The notes beneath the pieces were generated by a model, which did not search any database, was not told the DNA's origin, and was given only the letters and a program-made list of their open reading frames with translations. Of a DNA stretch of 64,000 bases, positions 47,433 to 57,649 are shown one piece after another. Both the position numbers and the translations under genes were made by a program. The DNA lies in NCBI RefSeq assembly GCF_000002425.4, contig NC_037254.1, positions 14,171,850 to 14,235,849 of the forward strand. Reading direction: 5' to 3'. The DNA is from Physcomitrium patens (lineage: Eukaryota > Streptophyta > Bryopsida > Funariales > Funariaceae). The first letter of the stretch is position 1. The number at the start of each line of letters is the position of its first letter.

Positions 47433-49600
47433 TATGGTTATTAAGAATGAGAATTTAACAGCAAAGAGAATAAAGTAATCAAAGGAAAGAACAGAGCGAT
47501 CGCAAGCAAGAAATTTGTTGTGTAATGAGCGAGATCACAAATTAAAAAAGAAGCATCAACAAAATTAGATTAAGCCATGGTTGCATGTCTGTCGGCATAT
47601 TCGATCGTACCCAGAAGACGATCGACCTCTAATATTTCAGAAGTACATACCGTTAAAGAAATTGCCAAGAGCACTCATAGAGAGCGCTGCTAATAGTCCA
47701 GCAAACCTCTCGAAGCCGTTAACGGAAAACGAAGAAGGCACAGAGGAATTAGGTATCCCACTAGGTATCTTTTCAATTCAAAATACGTCCGATCTTAACA
47801 AGACTGGTTCTGAAGATTGACATAAATTACTTGCCAATAAAGACCAATTCAGAGTATATCAAAACCTGTCGTTTTCACCTCATATTCAACTAGTAAAATT
47901 ATTTGGAGATAATAATAGTCAATCGGGAAGGCCTGAAAGTCTGAAAAAGACTTTTGCAGGAGATAATTTTTATTTTAATAAGAAATTGAGCAGAACACCG
48001 GCATCTTTAATGATGTCTAGAGGACTAGCAGTTCCGATTGCAGTTCAAATGGGTACAGTGGACGATCAAACGACTAGCATCATGTCATTACCTACTTTTC
48101 GGGGTTTGCTAGGTGTGGATCCAGATCAACATTTGTCTCAATTCTTGATGGCGTGTGTAGCCAATAATGGAAGAACAGAAGACATTTGGCTGAGATGGCT
48201 GCCAGCAACATTGAAAGACATAGCTTTTGAGTGGTATAACTATCAACCTGTGGAACAATTTATCAATTGGGAGGTATTGAAAAATATATTTTTAGTCCAT
48301 TTTCGACCAATTGGTTTTGAAGAACGTCTTAGAAAAAAACTAATGAACAGCAGAATGGTACCAGGAGAAGTGGTACAGTCATATTATGGTCGTGTAGCGG
48401 ATATACTTCAAAAATGGCCAAATAACCAAATGCCAGAATCATTTGTATTGTCCATATTGGTTAATGGACTATACCCACCAGAATTAAAAATGTTTGTAAA
48501 GGAGGTCCAATCAGCTACCATTGCATCATCTCTTGAGCGAGCAAAAGTATGGAAGGAATGTTTCTATGACCAGAACTTAACAGTTGGAGCCACAATGATT
48601 CCATCTCAAGGAGGTTATCAAATGACAAATTAGAATGACGCATCCGAAAGTTATTTGGGAAAGAATGATTATAATACAATTCCACAGGGAATAGTGGATG
48701 CCATTCCATTGCAAGCTGTACCACCATCATCATCATCCATATGCACCTTATTTCGCATATCAAAAATCAATACCTACAAAGAAATTGCCAAATGCATTGG
48801 TATCAAGGGATCCCAATGAGTCATTGTTGTTAATATTGACAAAAAAAATGGATGAATTGGCTGTAAATGTGGCCAAGGATAAAGAAAAAAGGCATAAACT
48901 AACCAATATGCATCCCAATGTCTCGTGCAGCAATTGTAAGGGGCAAGGTCATTTAACAACAGAATATCCTTCACCACCCCAAATGATTGTATAATGTACC
49001 TTTTGCGAGGGCAAGCATATTACCACCAATTGTTGGAATTTATGGAAGCAACAACAACTCAATAACCAGATAATGAATCAACCAACTTCGTGGGATGTCA
49101 ATCAAGTACAAACAAATAATAGGTTTGGTTGGAATGGAAATCAAGCGAATAAACAAAATAGGAATTATTCTAATTTTCTCAACTCTGAATTTCACCAAGA
49201 AGGTGTATCCAATATTCATGGATTGGCGATGAACCAACCAGGATACCATCAATATCTACCCATGATGAAGCCAATGCCAGACTTTATAGTAACAATGAGT
49301 CAAGCAGGATCCTTTACTCATCCGAAATGGAACAGACCTAGCCGTAATATACGAGTAGAGATACCCATTATCCCTGAATGAAGTGGTAGGAGACCACTTT
49401 GTTGCTATCGTTGAAGACAAATCAGACATTATGTGAGTGAATGTCCTAATCCAAGGGCAAGTGATGACTATGCTCCAATATATGGAAATTGTAAGCAGTC
49501 TAGTCACACTTATCAGCAATGCAATGCACCCTTTAATTATAATAACCGAGACCAGCAAATGCAAATAAGCCAACTGGTAGAGGACAAAGGCCCTGTTCAA
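47433..49600 (+). pseudogene. TRG gag
   Basis: ATG at 47,433 (MVIKNENLTAKRIK), then a basic N-terminus with stops. An open piece follows at 47,581-47,820 (HIRSYPEDDRPLIFQKYIP). In the same frame the capsid core is open at 47,986-48,633 (DPDQHLSQFLMACVANNGRT, FEWYNYQPVEQFINWE, ERLRKKLMNSRMVPGE). A Trp codon is TAG at 48,634. Near 48,715 the frame must shift by +1 to continue into 48,698-48,994 (KLTNMHPNVSCSNCKGQGH). After a TAA shared with TATC, the knuckles CTFCEGKHITTNC, CYR-RQIRHYVSEC and NCKQSSHTYQQC follow to about 49,560. Confidence 0.85.
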
Positions 49601-50080
49601 TGAAACTCACTAGTACATCGTATCGAGGTGGTGAACGCATTGCTTACCAAAGGCCAACAAAAAGATAAGAATTCAATTCAAAACAAAGATGAACCAATTG
49701 CAAGAGAAATTGGTATGGAGTGACCAAAACAGATGTGAAACAGAGCGGATAAGGGCTGAAATTGAGGCCTTGAACACCGAAGTGACAAGATTGGCAGAGA
49801 ATGTAGTCAATATTGGTCAAACATAAGTATCGACGTTGCCAGTTTCTAAAATTCCAGAAGAGAGGAGTCACTTTCAGTGCTAGTTGGAATTGAGAGATAC
49901 CCAGATCCTGAAATTGGAAGCTCAAGTCCGTGAACTGGGTGAGTACAATGAAGACCTTTCAGCTCAGTTGAGGCAGGAACCGATGGAAGAATTGGAGGAG
50001 GATGAAGATTTGCAGTTGGAACCAGAATCGGTGGAACCAATAACAGATACTGCGGCAATTGATTAATTAGATAGGTCAGA
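49601..50080 (+). pseudogene. TRG deletion junction and 3' ORF coiled-coil tail
   Basis: Sequence matches the TATC linker (KGQQKDKNSIQ) to about 49,707. It then matches the coiled-coil end of the TATC 3' ORF (IRAEIEALNTEVTRLAENV, VVNIGQ). After two stops an open piece (49,884-50,066) encodes ELRDTQILKLEAQVRELGEY and a very acidic end (EELEEDEDLQLEPESVEP). No function is known. The tail may simply be what remains beside the polypurine tract, or may be kept for an RNA-level role. Confidence 0.75.
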
Positions 50081-50159
50081 GGGATCGCAATTTTTGTAGA
50101 GTTTTGTTAGATAATTTTTAGATAGATATCAATTGAGTGTTTGCGAGGACGCTGCACAG

Positions 50160-50174
50160 TTAGGAGTGGGGCTA
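50160..50174 (+). promoter_or_regulatory. TRG polypurine tract
   Basis: TTAGGAGTGGGGCTA directly before the 3' LTR, the same as in TATC. Confidence 0.8.
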
Positions 50175-50749
50175 TGTAGAATAAGTAGTTATTTTCAGAA
50201 TATAGATACCTAGTGTATAGTGTAAACAGGGATAGATAATTGCTGAAAAGGTGGTTCAGTAGGTAGAATGGATGAATAGTCAGGAAAAGTAATTATCATC
50301 TGTAGTATAGGAGTTGGTATCTCAGGGTAGTATAAGGAGGATGGGAGAGAGGAAGAAAATACCAAACTGTGAGAGTCGTAAGCCGAGGGCCAAACTGTGA
50401 GAGTCGTGAGCCGGGGTAAGCTTGGTGCTACCTCTTTTCTTTTGTTTGTTATTTTCTTTGAATAAGAGGATTGAAAGTTTTTGGATATTGTGAAGTGAAT
50501 TATGGAAATGTGATTGGTATTATTTGAGAAGAAGAAAGATTGAATGCTGAAATCTGATTGTAGTTCAGCATAGAGAATGAGTCTATGTTTGTGTGAAACA
50601 TTGTAATGTGAATGGCAGTTCTGTGTGAAGAATTTTAGAGATTGGAACAAGGGTAATTATGTACTGAAAGCTGTGAAGGCGCAATATTACAGTTGGAGAT
50701 TATGAGGGTGAATATATTGGTGGAAATAGCAGCTATTAGTATGACTGAA
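50175..50749 (+). repeat. TRG 3' LTR, left part
   Basis: First 575 bp of the 3' LTR including the 28-bp tandem duplication (50,363-50,390 and 50,391-50,418). Cut by CHR6, with ctgaa (50,745-50,749) as the left target duplication. Confidence 0.92.
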
Positions 50750-51310
50750 TTTCAAGGACAAGAACTTGATGAAAAAACAATTCAGACAAGTGAGCCTTCA
50801 CTCAAAAAAAAGTAACAAAATATATATAAACAAGTATATATATTTAAAGAGAAACTGGAAATGCTGTTGCCAAAACACAAAAAAACTAGAAACCCTTGAA
50901 ACTAGACTAGAAGCAAGAAAGGAGTTGACAAGAGTGAAGAAGCCTTCACTTTTGTCTCTATATATACTATCTAACTAGGGGCTACGTGGCGACGTTCTAT
51001 AGGACATCCAATATGTGCTGACTTTGTAGGACACATGCCTTGACTTACAAGGCAAGTTTTTCTACGTGTAGGCCACATAGTTAGCTTGATCTTCAAGCTA
51101 ACAACATGTGTGGCACATGGCCAACTTGTTGACCACGTTTCTAATCCAAAAAGTCAATTAAAGACACCTATGAAGTCAAAGCAGCGTCTAGCAAGCTTTT
51201 AAGAAGCTTCTATATTAAATATTATAGAATTAACTTACTTTTACCTATTTTTACTTACTTCTACCTATTTATATATGTAATTATTAGCTTACATGATTAT
51301 GGTCGTGACA
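50750..51310 (-). repeat. CHR6 3' LTR
   Basis: 561 bp. Minus strand TGTCACGACCATAATC to CCTTGAAA. Preceded on the minus strand by the purine tract AGAAGGGGGGGTAA (51,311-51,324). Contains two perfect inverted repeats, at 51,037-51,053 and 51,080-51,102. Confidence 0.93.
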
Positions 51311-51324
51311 TTACCCCCCCTTCT
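51311..51324 (-). promoter_or_regulatory. CHR6 polypurine tract
   Basis: AGAAGGGGGGGTAA on the minus strand, touching the 3' LTR. Equivalent tracts are AGAAGGAGGGGTAA in CHR5 (58,100-58,113) and AGAAGAGGAGGTAA in CHR4. Confidence 0.8.
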
Positions 51325-51351
51325 AGTGACGAGTTCTACAAGGAGCGGTCA

Positions 51352-51774
51352 TCATATGTTGAGAAAATCTATGATGCGACGAATTGTATTCGCCACATAC
51401 TCTGATCTCTGTTTTCTTAAAAGATGATTGATAGGGCCTCTCAACCATCGGTAGTGTCCTATACCAGGGCGGGAAGACCACCCAATTATTTGATCATTGT
51501 TGAGGCCTTCGTAACTTCCTTCGAATAGAATATTTGAAACACCATCAGGAGTTGTTCCTATCTCTAGAAAAATCACCAAACATCGAGAGTCCCTTCCCAA
51601 ATTGTGATACCAAACGCGTTGTATCTCACTATCTATTCGAGAAAAAATATGTCGTTCTTGAAGATCTTCATCTCGATTGCGTCGTCTTGAAGGTTGTGAC
51701 AATCGTAATGTTTCGTCCGACAGGTCAGCAAATGAAGGCTCTTGAGTTGAATCCACTGGTTGTTGGTTCTCCAT
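51352..51774 (-). CDS. Uncharacterised 140-aa retroelement 3' ORF, intact copy (CHR6)
   Basis: Uninterrupted ORF from ATG at 51,774 to TGA at 51,352, between the chromodomain (ending 51,869) and the polypurine tract (51,311). The protein is hydrophilic, with no signal peptide or membrane helix. The N-terminal third is polar and acidic/basic (LSQPSRRRNRDEDLQERH). The middle reads GRDSRCLVIFLEIGTTPDGV, then FEGSYEGLNNDQIIGWSSRP. The end is HYRWLRGPINHLLRKQRSEY with an amphipathic tail. I do not recognise the family. Frames of identical length, broken by stops, occupy the same place in CHR2, CHR4 and CHR5, and a deleted one in CHR3. That indicates an ancestral gene of this lineage. It could be translated from a spliced or subgenomic RNA, since no frame continuity with pol is seen. 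Confidence 0.7.
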   Translation of the reverse strand: MENQQPVDSTQEPSFADLSDETLRLSQPSRRRNRDEDLQERHIFSRIDSEIQRVWYHNLGRDSRCLVIFLEIGTTPDGVSNILFEGSYEGLNNDQIIGWSSRPGIGHYRWLRGPINHLLRKQRSEYVANTIRRIIDFLNI

Positions 51775-51868
51775 CTCCTGAGCGCCACTACTACAACGAA
51801 GCTATGAACAAAAATTAAAAGTAGAATGTTATCTTGCCTAGATGTTGTTTCTTTTATAAAGAAGGTTT

Positions 51869-52350
51869 TCATCTTGATTTTGATGGATGTCGTCAATGAA
51901 AAGCCTCAACCACCTTTGCTGTATTTGCAAGATTCTTTATTGGCTCCCATGTGCGTTCACTAATATCATATGCTTGCCAATGGACAAGATATTCTAATTT
52001 ATTTCGGCGTCGCCTTGAATCTAAGACTTCTTCTACTTCAAACTCTTCATTATTATCTACTTCTATAGGAGGAGGTGGAGCTTGTCATCTTCTTGGTATG
52101 TCCACTGTCTTGTATGGTTCAAGAAGAGACACGTGGAATACTGGATGGATTTTCATTGACTCCGATAGATGTAAACGATATGCAATTGGATTGATTTATG
52201 CAAAAATAGAAAATGGTCCCAACCTTCGATAGTCCAACTTGTCACAAGGATGAGTGGTCTTGATATTGCGACGAAGTAGCCATATCTTATCACCCAAGAT
52301 GAATGATGGTTGTTCCTTTCGATAGACATCCGCATTGGCCTTTTGTTGTT
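51869..52350 (-). pseudogene. CHR6 chromodomain and integrase tail
   Basis: The chromodomain (52,060-51,869) reads DNNEEFEVEEVLDSRRRRNK, then LVHWQAYDISERTWEPIKNL and, near its end, a stop in place of an Arg or Gln codon (VEAFHxRHPSKSR). To its right, 52,335-52,061 holds the GPY/F-like module ([46 protein letters not shown]) with single stops. Together they are the C-terminal end of pol. The chromodomain likely targets integration to silent chromatin. Confidence 0.82.
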
Positions 52351-53330
52351 CTTAAGCCTCTTTTAACTGTGCCTTCATCGTTGCATGTAACTCTGATAAA
52401 TGAATTGCCAAATCTTTCGCAGCAAGATTATCAACTTTTAAAAAGTCAAAAGTATCAAGTCGTGGATGATAACCATAATTAGCAAAGAAAGGTGTTTGTT
52501 TTGTAGAAGAGTGTACCGTGTTATTGTAAGCAAACTTTGCCAATGGCAAAAGAGTTGTCCAATCATCTTGTTGGTAATTAATGGTATATCTTAAATATTG
52601 CTCCAAAACTTGATTAACACGCTCCGTTTGTCCATCAGTTTGAGGATGGAATGCCGAAGATAGTATTATATCCACTTTAAGAATCTTGAAAAAAATCCGC
52701 CAAAATCTTGATACAAATTGAGTTCCTTTCTTTGATATAATATCCTTGGATAATCCATGATAGCGATAGATATTGTTAAGAAAGAGCTTAGCTGTTTCTT
52801 CACCTGTGATAGTTTTTGTACATGGTACAAAATGTGCCATCTTGGTAAAATGATCTACTATCACGAATATAGAGTCATAAGAACCTGAGATTGGAAGATC
52901 CATGATGAAGTCCATAGAAACAGAAGACCATGGTTGTTCTGGAATGGATAATGGCTGAAGAAGTCCAAAAGGTCGATGACGAGGAATTTTCGATCTTGAG
53001 CAAACATCACATGATTGTACAAAATCTTTAACTGTCTTCCACATTTGAGGCCACCAAAAATCCCTAGATATCACCTCCAAAGTCTTATTATATCTGAAAT
53101 GTCCTGCTGTTGGGAAGTCGTGATGAGCTTGAAGAACACGTAAACATGCTTCTCCTTTTGGAACATATAGGCAACCTTAAAAATAGAGTAGGTTGTTCTT
53201 GAATTCAAATTTAGATGGATCATGAGATTTAGAAGAATTGTTCTTGATATTATGAACAAGAGGGTCTGAAGACATACTTAATTGGACTTGCTTAAGAAAA
53301 GTTAAATCAACAGTCAATGTTGATTTTATT
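52351..53330 (-). pseudogene. CHR6 integrase
   Basis: Open for 242 codons at 53,080-52,352 plus an upstream piece. The zinc-binding part reads AHHDFPTAGHFRYNKT, then CDVCSRSKIPRHRP. In the core the first catalytic Asp is kept (SVSMDFIMDLPISG), the second site reads SKKGTQF and the third Glu is kept (GQTERVNQVLEQYLR). The C-terminal part shows LAKFAYNNTVHSSTKQTPFF and YGYHPRLDTFDF. It is the best-preserved integrase here. Even so, a Lys stands where chromovirus integrases have the second Asp. Confidence 0.87.
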
Positions 53331-54660
53331 GCTCGAAGATGAAATTATTCCGACTTCAAGAGAACCGTTCTTTGTTGCTCAAAAGCTGCATCTCCTTCTT
53401 TTGGTGCAAGATAAGAACGTCTAGATAAGGCATCGGATAAACCTTATTGTTTTCCTGGCCGATAAGTGATGATGAACTCGAATCTTGATAAAGACATGCT
53501 CCAACGAGCTTGGCGACGATTTAATACGTGTGCTGACATAAAATATTCGAGTTTCTTGTGATCCATATACACAATGAGAGGATTGGAAGCGCCTTCTAGA
53601 TAATGACGCCATTCTTAAAAAGAATCCACAATTGCAAGAAGTTCTTTGTCGTGGATCTCATAATTGATTTCTGCTGCTGAGAATTTTCTTGAATGAAAGA
53701 CTACTGGATGAAGTTTGTCATCAGTTCCCATTTGTGATAAAACCACACCCAGAGCAAAGTCTGATGCATCTGTTTCCATAAAGAATGCTTTGAAAAAATC
53801 AACACGATACAAGATTGGTGCAGAAATAAACGCTGTCTTCAAAGATTCAAAAGCAACTTTCGCTTCTTGATTCCATTGGAGTTTGTCTTTACAAGTCAAA
53901 AGTGTAAGTGGAGCTGCAACTCGAGAGAAGTCTTTGATGAAGATCCGATAGTAGTTGGCAAATCCCAAAAAACATTGGACATCTCTTACCGTTTTTGGGA
54001 TCTTCCAGTCTATAATAGTTTGAACTTTCTTAGGATCCATCATAAGTCCATCATTTGAAATGATGTAACCTAAGAAATCGACTTGAGTAGTGTGCAATAT
54101 ATACTTTTCTATCTTGGCATAGAGTCCTGCATCTCTTAATTTTTGTAACACACGACGAACATGAAGTTCATGTTCTTTTGGATTCTTAGAATAGATCAAG
54201 ATGTCGTCTAGATAACATACCACAAAATCGTCCAAAAACTCTCAAAAAACATCATTCATTAGATGTTGAAAAGTTTCTGGTGCATTTGTAAGTCCAAAAG
54301 GTATGACGTTGTATTCAAAATGTCCATACCTAGTTCGAAACACAGTCTTCCATTCATCTCCTTCTTTGATGCGAATTAGATTGTATGCTCCTCGAAGATC
54401 TATTTTTGTATAGATCTTAGCTTGATTCACTTGATCACGAAGTCTGGATATTAAAGGTAGTGGATACTTATTTTTTATGGTAATCTTATTGAGTCCTCCA
54501 TAATCAACACACATCCGCAATGATCCATCTTTTTTCTTCACAAATAGAATTGGAGCTCCTGCCGGAGATTTAGAATGGTGTATGAAATTCTTGGCTAGAT
54601 TTTCTTCAATATACTCTTTGAGTTCAGCCAACTCATTTTGTGATAAACTATAGATTGGTC
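53331..54660 (-). pseudogene. CHR6 reverse transcriptase and RNase H
   Basis: RT in 54,631-54,242 ([54 protein letters not shown]). After one stop it continues in 54,235-53,615 with CYLDDILIYSKN (active site intact), DPKKVQTIIDWKIPKTVRDV, LGFANYYRIFIKDFSR, RNase H ETDASDFALGVVLSQMG and EINYEIHDKELLAIVDSF. RNase H continues after another stop in 53,612-53,350 ([28 protein letters not shown]). Only isolated stop codons separate the pieces. All catalytic motifs that can be seen are kept. Confidence 0.88.
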
Positions 54661-54699
54661 CGAATGGCGATTGTGCTCCTTCTTGAAGGTCAATTGAAC

Positions 54700-55370
54700 A
54701 ATCATAGGAACGATGTTCCGGGAGTGTATCCGCATTCTTTTTTTCAAATACATCTTGAAATTCTTAATATTGGCTTGGAATGCCACTTGAAGTCTTTTCA
54801 CCAGTAGAAATGGGTGTAGCATAAATAATGTATGGTGATTCTTTCATAGCAGCATGCAAGAAAGCTTTTGTACCTATAAATACAAGTTTAATTGAACTGG
54901 ACTTATGACTCTCTACTTGCTTAACTATACTATTAGTTATACTTTTAGAGAAAGTGAGAGTTCGGGAAATCCAATCTATTTGAGGGTTGTATTTTTTTAA
55001 CCACGATAAACCTAAAATGACTGAATTAGAGGGAGATCTAATGATATTAAATACTACAAAACTATTATGACCATTGATTATTACTTCTATAGGAAGGATT
55101 TTGTGAGTAATATCTCCAGAAGATAATGGACGACCATCTATGACTTCTACATGAACAGGTTTAGTTTTCTTTACTAAAGATATGCTATGTTTTTTAGTAA
55201 ATTATTCATCTAAAAAACACGCTAAGGCTCTTGAATCTAACAAGGCAGAGACTTTGTAATGTTTAGGTCCTAAAATAACATTTAATGTAAAACAAGGAAA
55301 GGGCTCTGAGGAGAGAATAAGACCTTTACTAGAAGTTGTGCAAGGTTTCAGCCACACGGTCCCTATTGTA
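54700..55370 (-). pseudogene. CHR6 protease
   Basis: Minus-strand frame with LLDSRALACFLDE (Gly of the D-S-G motif changed to Arg), VEVIDGRPLSSGDITHKILP, SNSVILGLSWLKKYNPQI and SITNSIVKQVESHKSS. The linker YATPISTGEKTSSGIPSQY and [20 protein letters not shown] leads to RT. A few stops are present (for example in the FxKKHS segment). It aligns over its length with CHR4 (39,290-39,893), which keeps the Gly. Confidence 0.8.
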
Positions 55371-55449
55371 GCTGGACAAACTCGTTTTTCGACATATTAT
55401 CTTCTTTCACAGCCATACTCCTCATTTTGTGATTGCGTCATTTCTTTGG

Positions 55450-56370
55450 ACAATGTTGAGCAGTGTGCTTTGGTTCTCCACAATATAAACATAATCTTTC
55501 TTGACAACGACGAGTCTTTTCTTGCTCACTAAGAGGTTTAAAACGTACTGCATCAATTTGCATATTCTCTACTTCCGAATGTATGTGTTGAAGAGGTGTT
55601 GGTCTTGCCATTGAATTATAGTAACGTTGAGGTCCACTTGTACGGTTCTAAGATCGGAATTCAAAAAGACAATTGTCACACTTCACAGCAAAGTCAATTG
55701 CTCGACTCAATGTTTGAGGATTAGGTAAGTTGAGCATTAATTTTTTTACCTCATATTATAATCCTTAGAGAAATTGGCTAATAAGTGCAGCATCATCTCA
55801 CTTCATATCAGTTGCAAGTTGTCGAAATTGTGAAGCATATAACGTTAATGATCGATTACCTTGTCGTAAAATACGAATCTTATTGGTTGCAACACGAATT
55901 GCATCATGTTCTCCATACATTGATCGAAACTTTGCCAAAAAAGCCTCTAGATTATCTAATATTGAATCTCGTCGTTCAAGAAAAGATGAAAACCATGATA
56001 GTACTGAACTTGAAAGAAGCGTACCAATGAATCTAACTTGTGATCCTGGAGTTGGATAGCTTTGGAGTTGAAGTTCAATCACAAGTTGCACTTGATTGAT
56101 AAATCCTCGAAACTTCGATCTGGTGCCATGAAACTTCTCGGGTAAGGCAATTCTTGGTTCTCTAATATTTGAAGGGCGTTCCACCATAGGAAAAAGGACA
56201 TGGTTTGGTGTAGATGTTGAAGCAGGTCCAACCATTTCTATATCTTCACTTCCTTCCAATCTTGTTGTTCTTTGTGGTGGTAAATTGAGTTGATGCATTG
56301 CAAGCATTAATTCCTTCAATTGCTCTTGTATTTGTGCCATTGCACTCTTTATTTCAAGAAGTTCTGCCAT
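55450..56370 (-). pseudogene. CHR6 gag
   Basis: ATG at 56,370 (MAELLEIKSAMAQIQEQL), the start used by the family. An upstream in-frame ATG gives a longer open stretch but lies in the leader. It is open for about 190 codons to 55,798: LPEKFHGTRSKFRGFINQVQ, SWFSSFLERRDSILDNLE, LYASQFRQLATDMK. After stops it continues with YEVKKLMLNLPNPQTL and an intact zinc knuckle CLYCGEPKHTAQHC (about 55,460-55,500). Gag forms the particle and binds RNA. Confidence 0.86.
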
Positions 56371-56582
56371 GATAACACTTAGAAGAGAGAAGATGTCTAA
56401 TATCACTCAAGACAAATAGAAGAGAGGACTTGCGGACAAAGAAAATACTAAGGACAATATCAGTTTAGAAGAGGGTAATCCGTAACTTCTAATACGCTTA
56501 TATCTTATCAAAAAAAAGGGATAATCCACTCTTAATCAAGATTAGACAAAGCTGTGATATTGTAGGTGTACTCTTGTCAATC

Positions 56583-57141
56583 TATCAAGGACAAGAACTC
56601 GATGAAAAAATAATTCAGACAAGTGAGCCTTCACTCAAAGAGAAGTAACAAAATATATATAAACAAGTATATATATTTAAAGAGAAACTGGAATGGCTAT
56701 TACCAAAATACAAGAAAACTAGAGACCCTTGAAACTAGACTAGAAGCAAGAAATGTTGACAAGAGTGAAGAAGCCTTCACTCTTGTCTCTATATATACTA
56801 TCTAACTAGGGGCTACGTGGCGACATTCTATAGGACCTCCATTATGTGTTGACTTTGTAGGACACATGCCTTGACTTACAAGGCAAGTTTTTCTACGTGT
56901 AAGCCACATAGTTAGCTTGATCTTCAAGCTAACAATATGTATGGCACATGGCCAACTTGTTGACCATGTTTCTAATCCAAAAAGTCAATTAAAGACATGT
57001 ATGAAGTCAAAGCAGCATCTAGAAAGCTTCTAAAAAGCTTCCATATTAAATATTATAGAATTAACTTACTTTTACCTACTTTTACTTACTTCCAGCTATT
57101 TATATATGTAATTATTAGCTTACATGATTATGGCCGTGACA
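56583..57141 (-). repeat. CHR6 5' LTR
   Basis: 559 bp. TATA box at 56,790-56,797 (minus strand). Its differences from 50,750-51,310 are mainly transitions plus a few short indels. Confidence 0.93.
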
Positions 57142-57360
57142 TTGAATTGCTAAAAGGAAGAGATCAATAAAGTGAAGGAGGAGATTATAGTTTCCTTGTG
57201 TATTCAGATATTGAAAATAGAGACGATACATTCAGGAGGTAATTGATTGTGTGACCCTAACGTGAACGCTTAAGTAACTAGTCATTCCCCATGTTCGAAT
57301 CTCCCTATATGGATTTATTCTGGGAGATTTCTTCCGAAATAAGTAAAACAAGCAATCACA
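57142..57360 (+). repeat. TRG 3' LTR, right part
   Basis: Last 219 bp of the TRG 3' LTR (ttgaattgctaaaagg...agcaatcaca), aligning with 47,102-47,320. Followed by the gaagt duplication and CHR5 chromodomain. Confidence 0.92.
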
Positions 57361-57555
57361 GAAGTGGACAATAATGAAGAGTTTGAAATAGAAGAAGTCT
57401 TAGATTCAAGGCGGCGCCGAAATAAATCAGAATATCTTATCCATTACCACAGATATGATATTAATGAATGCACATGGGAGCCAATAAAGAATCTTGTAAA
57501 TGTAACAAAGGCAATGGAGGCTTTTCATCGAAGACATCCATCAAAATCAAGATAA
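57361..57555 (+). pseudogene. CHR5 chromodomain
   Basis: Continuation of CHR5 pol after TRG. VDNNEEFEIEEVLDSRRRRN is followed by YLIHYHRYDINECTWEPIKN and ends AFHRRHPSKSR before a stop. This 63-residue chromodomain is free of stops, although the pol frame upstream is split by TRG. The cage Trp of HW is Tyr here, and the second Trp is kept. Confidence 0.85.
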
Positions 57556-57649
57556 AAATCTTCCTTATAAAAAAAACAAGATCTAGGCAAGATAACATTC
57601 TACTTTCAATCCTTGTTTGTAGCTTCTTTGTAGTTGTGGCACTCAAGAA

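Larger units (their letters stand above)
50750..57141 (-). mobile_element. CHR6, best-preserved chromovirus, inserted in the TRG 3' LTR
   Basis: 6,392 bp on the minus strand with LTRs 50,750-51,310 (561 bp) and 56,583-57,141 (559 bp). Flanks ctgaa (50,745-50,749) and ttgaa (57,142-57,146) differ by one C/T change. The intact site in the TRG 5' LTR reads ctgaattgct. Internal order is gag, protease, RT, RNase H, integrase, chromodomain, 3' ORF. It has the longest open pieces of any CHR copy, which fits its place as the innermost, youngest insertion, but stops remain in gag, protease and the RT/RNase H joints. Confidence 0.94.
46532..57360 (+). mobile_element. TRG, pol-less gag-bearing LTR retrotransposon (TR-GAG-like) inserted in CHR5
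   Basis: Bounded by a perfect 5-bp duplication gaagt. The 5' LTR is 46,532-47,320. The 3' LTR is 50,175-50,749 plus 57,142-57,360, interrupted by CHR6. The internal region is only 2.85 kb against 8.5 kb in TATC: primer site, gag, then a direct jump near 49,707-49,715 into the end of the 3' ORF, then the polypurine tract. Protease, RT, RNase H and integrase are absent, so it must have been mobilised by enzymes of a relative such as TATC. Confidence 0.93.
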
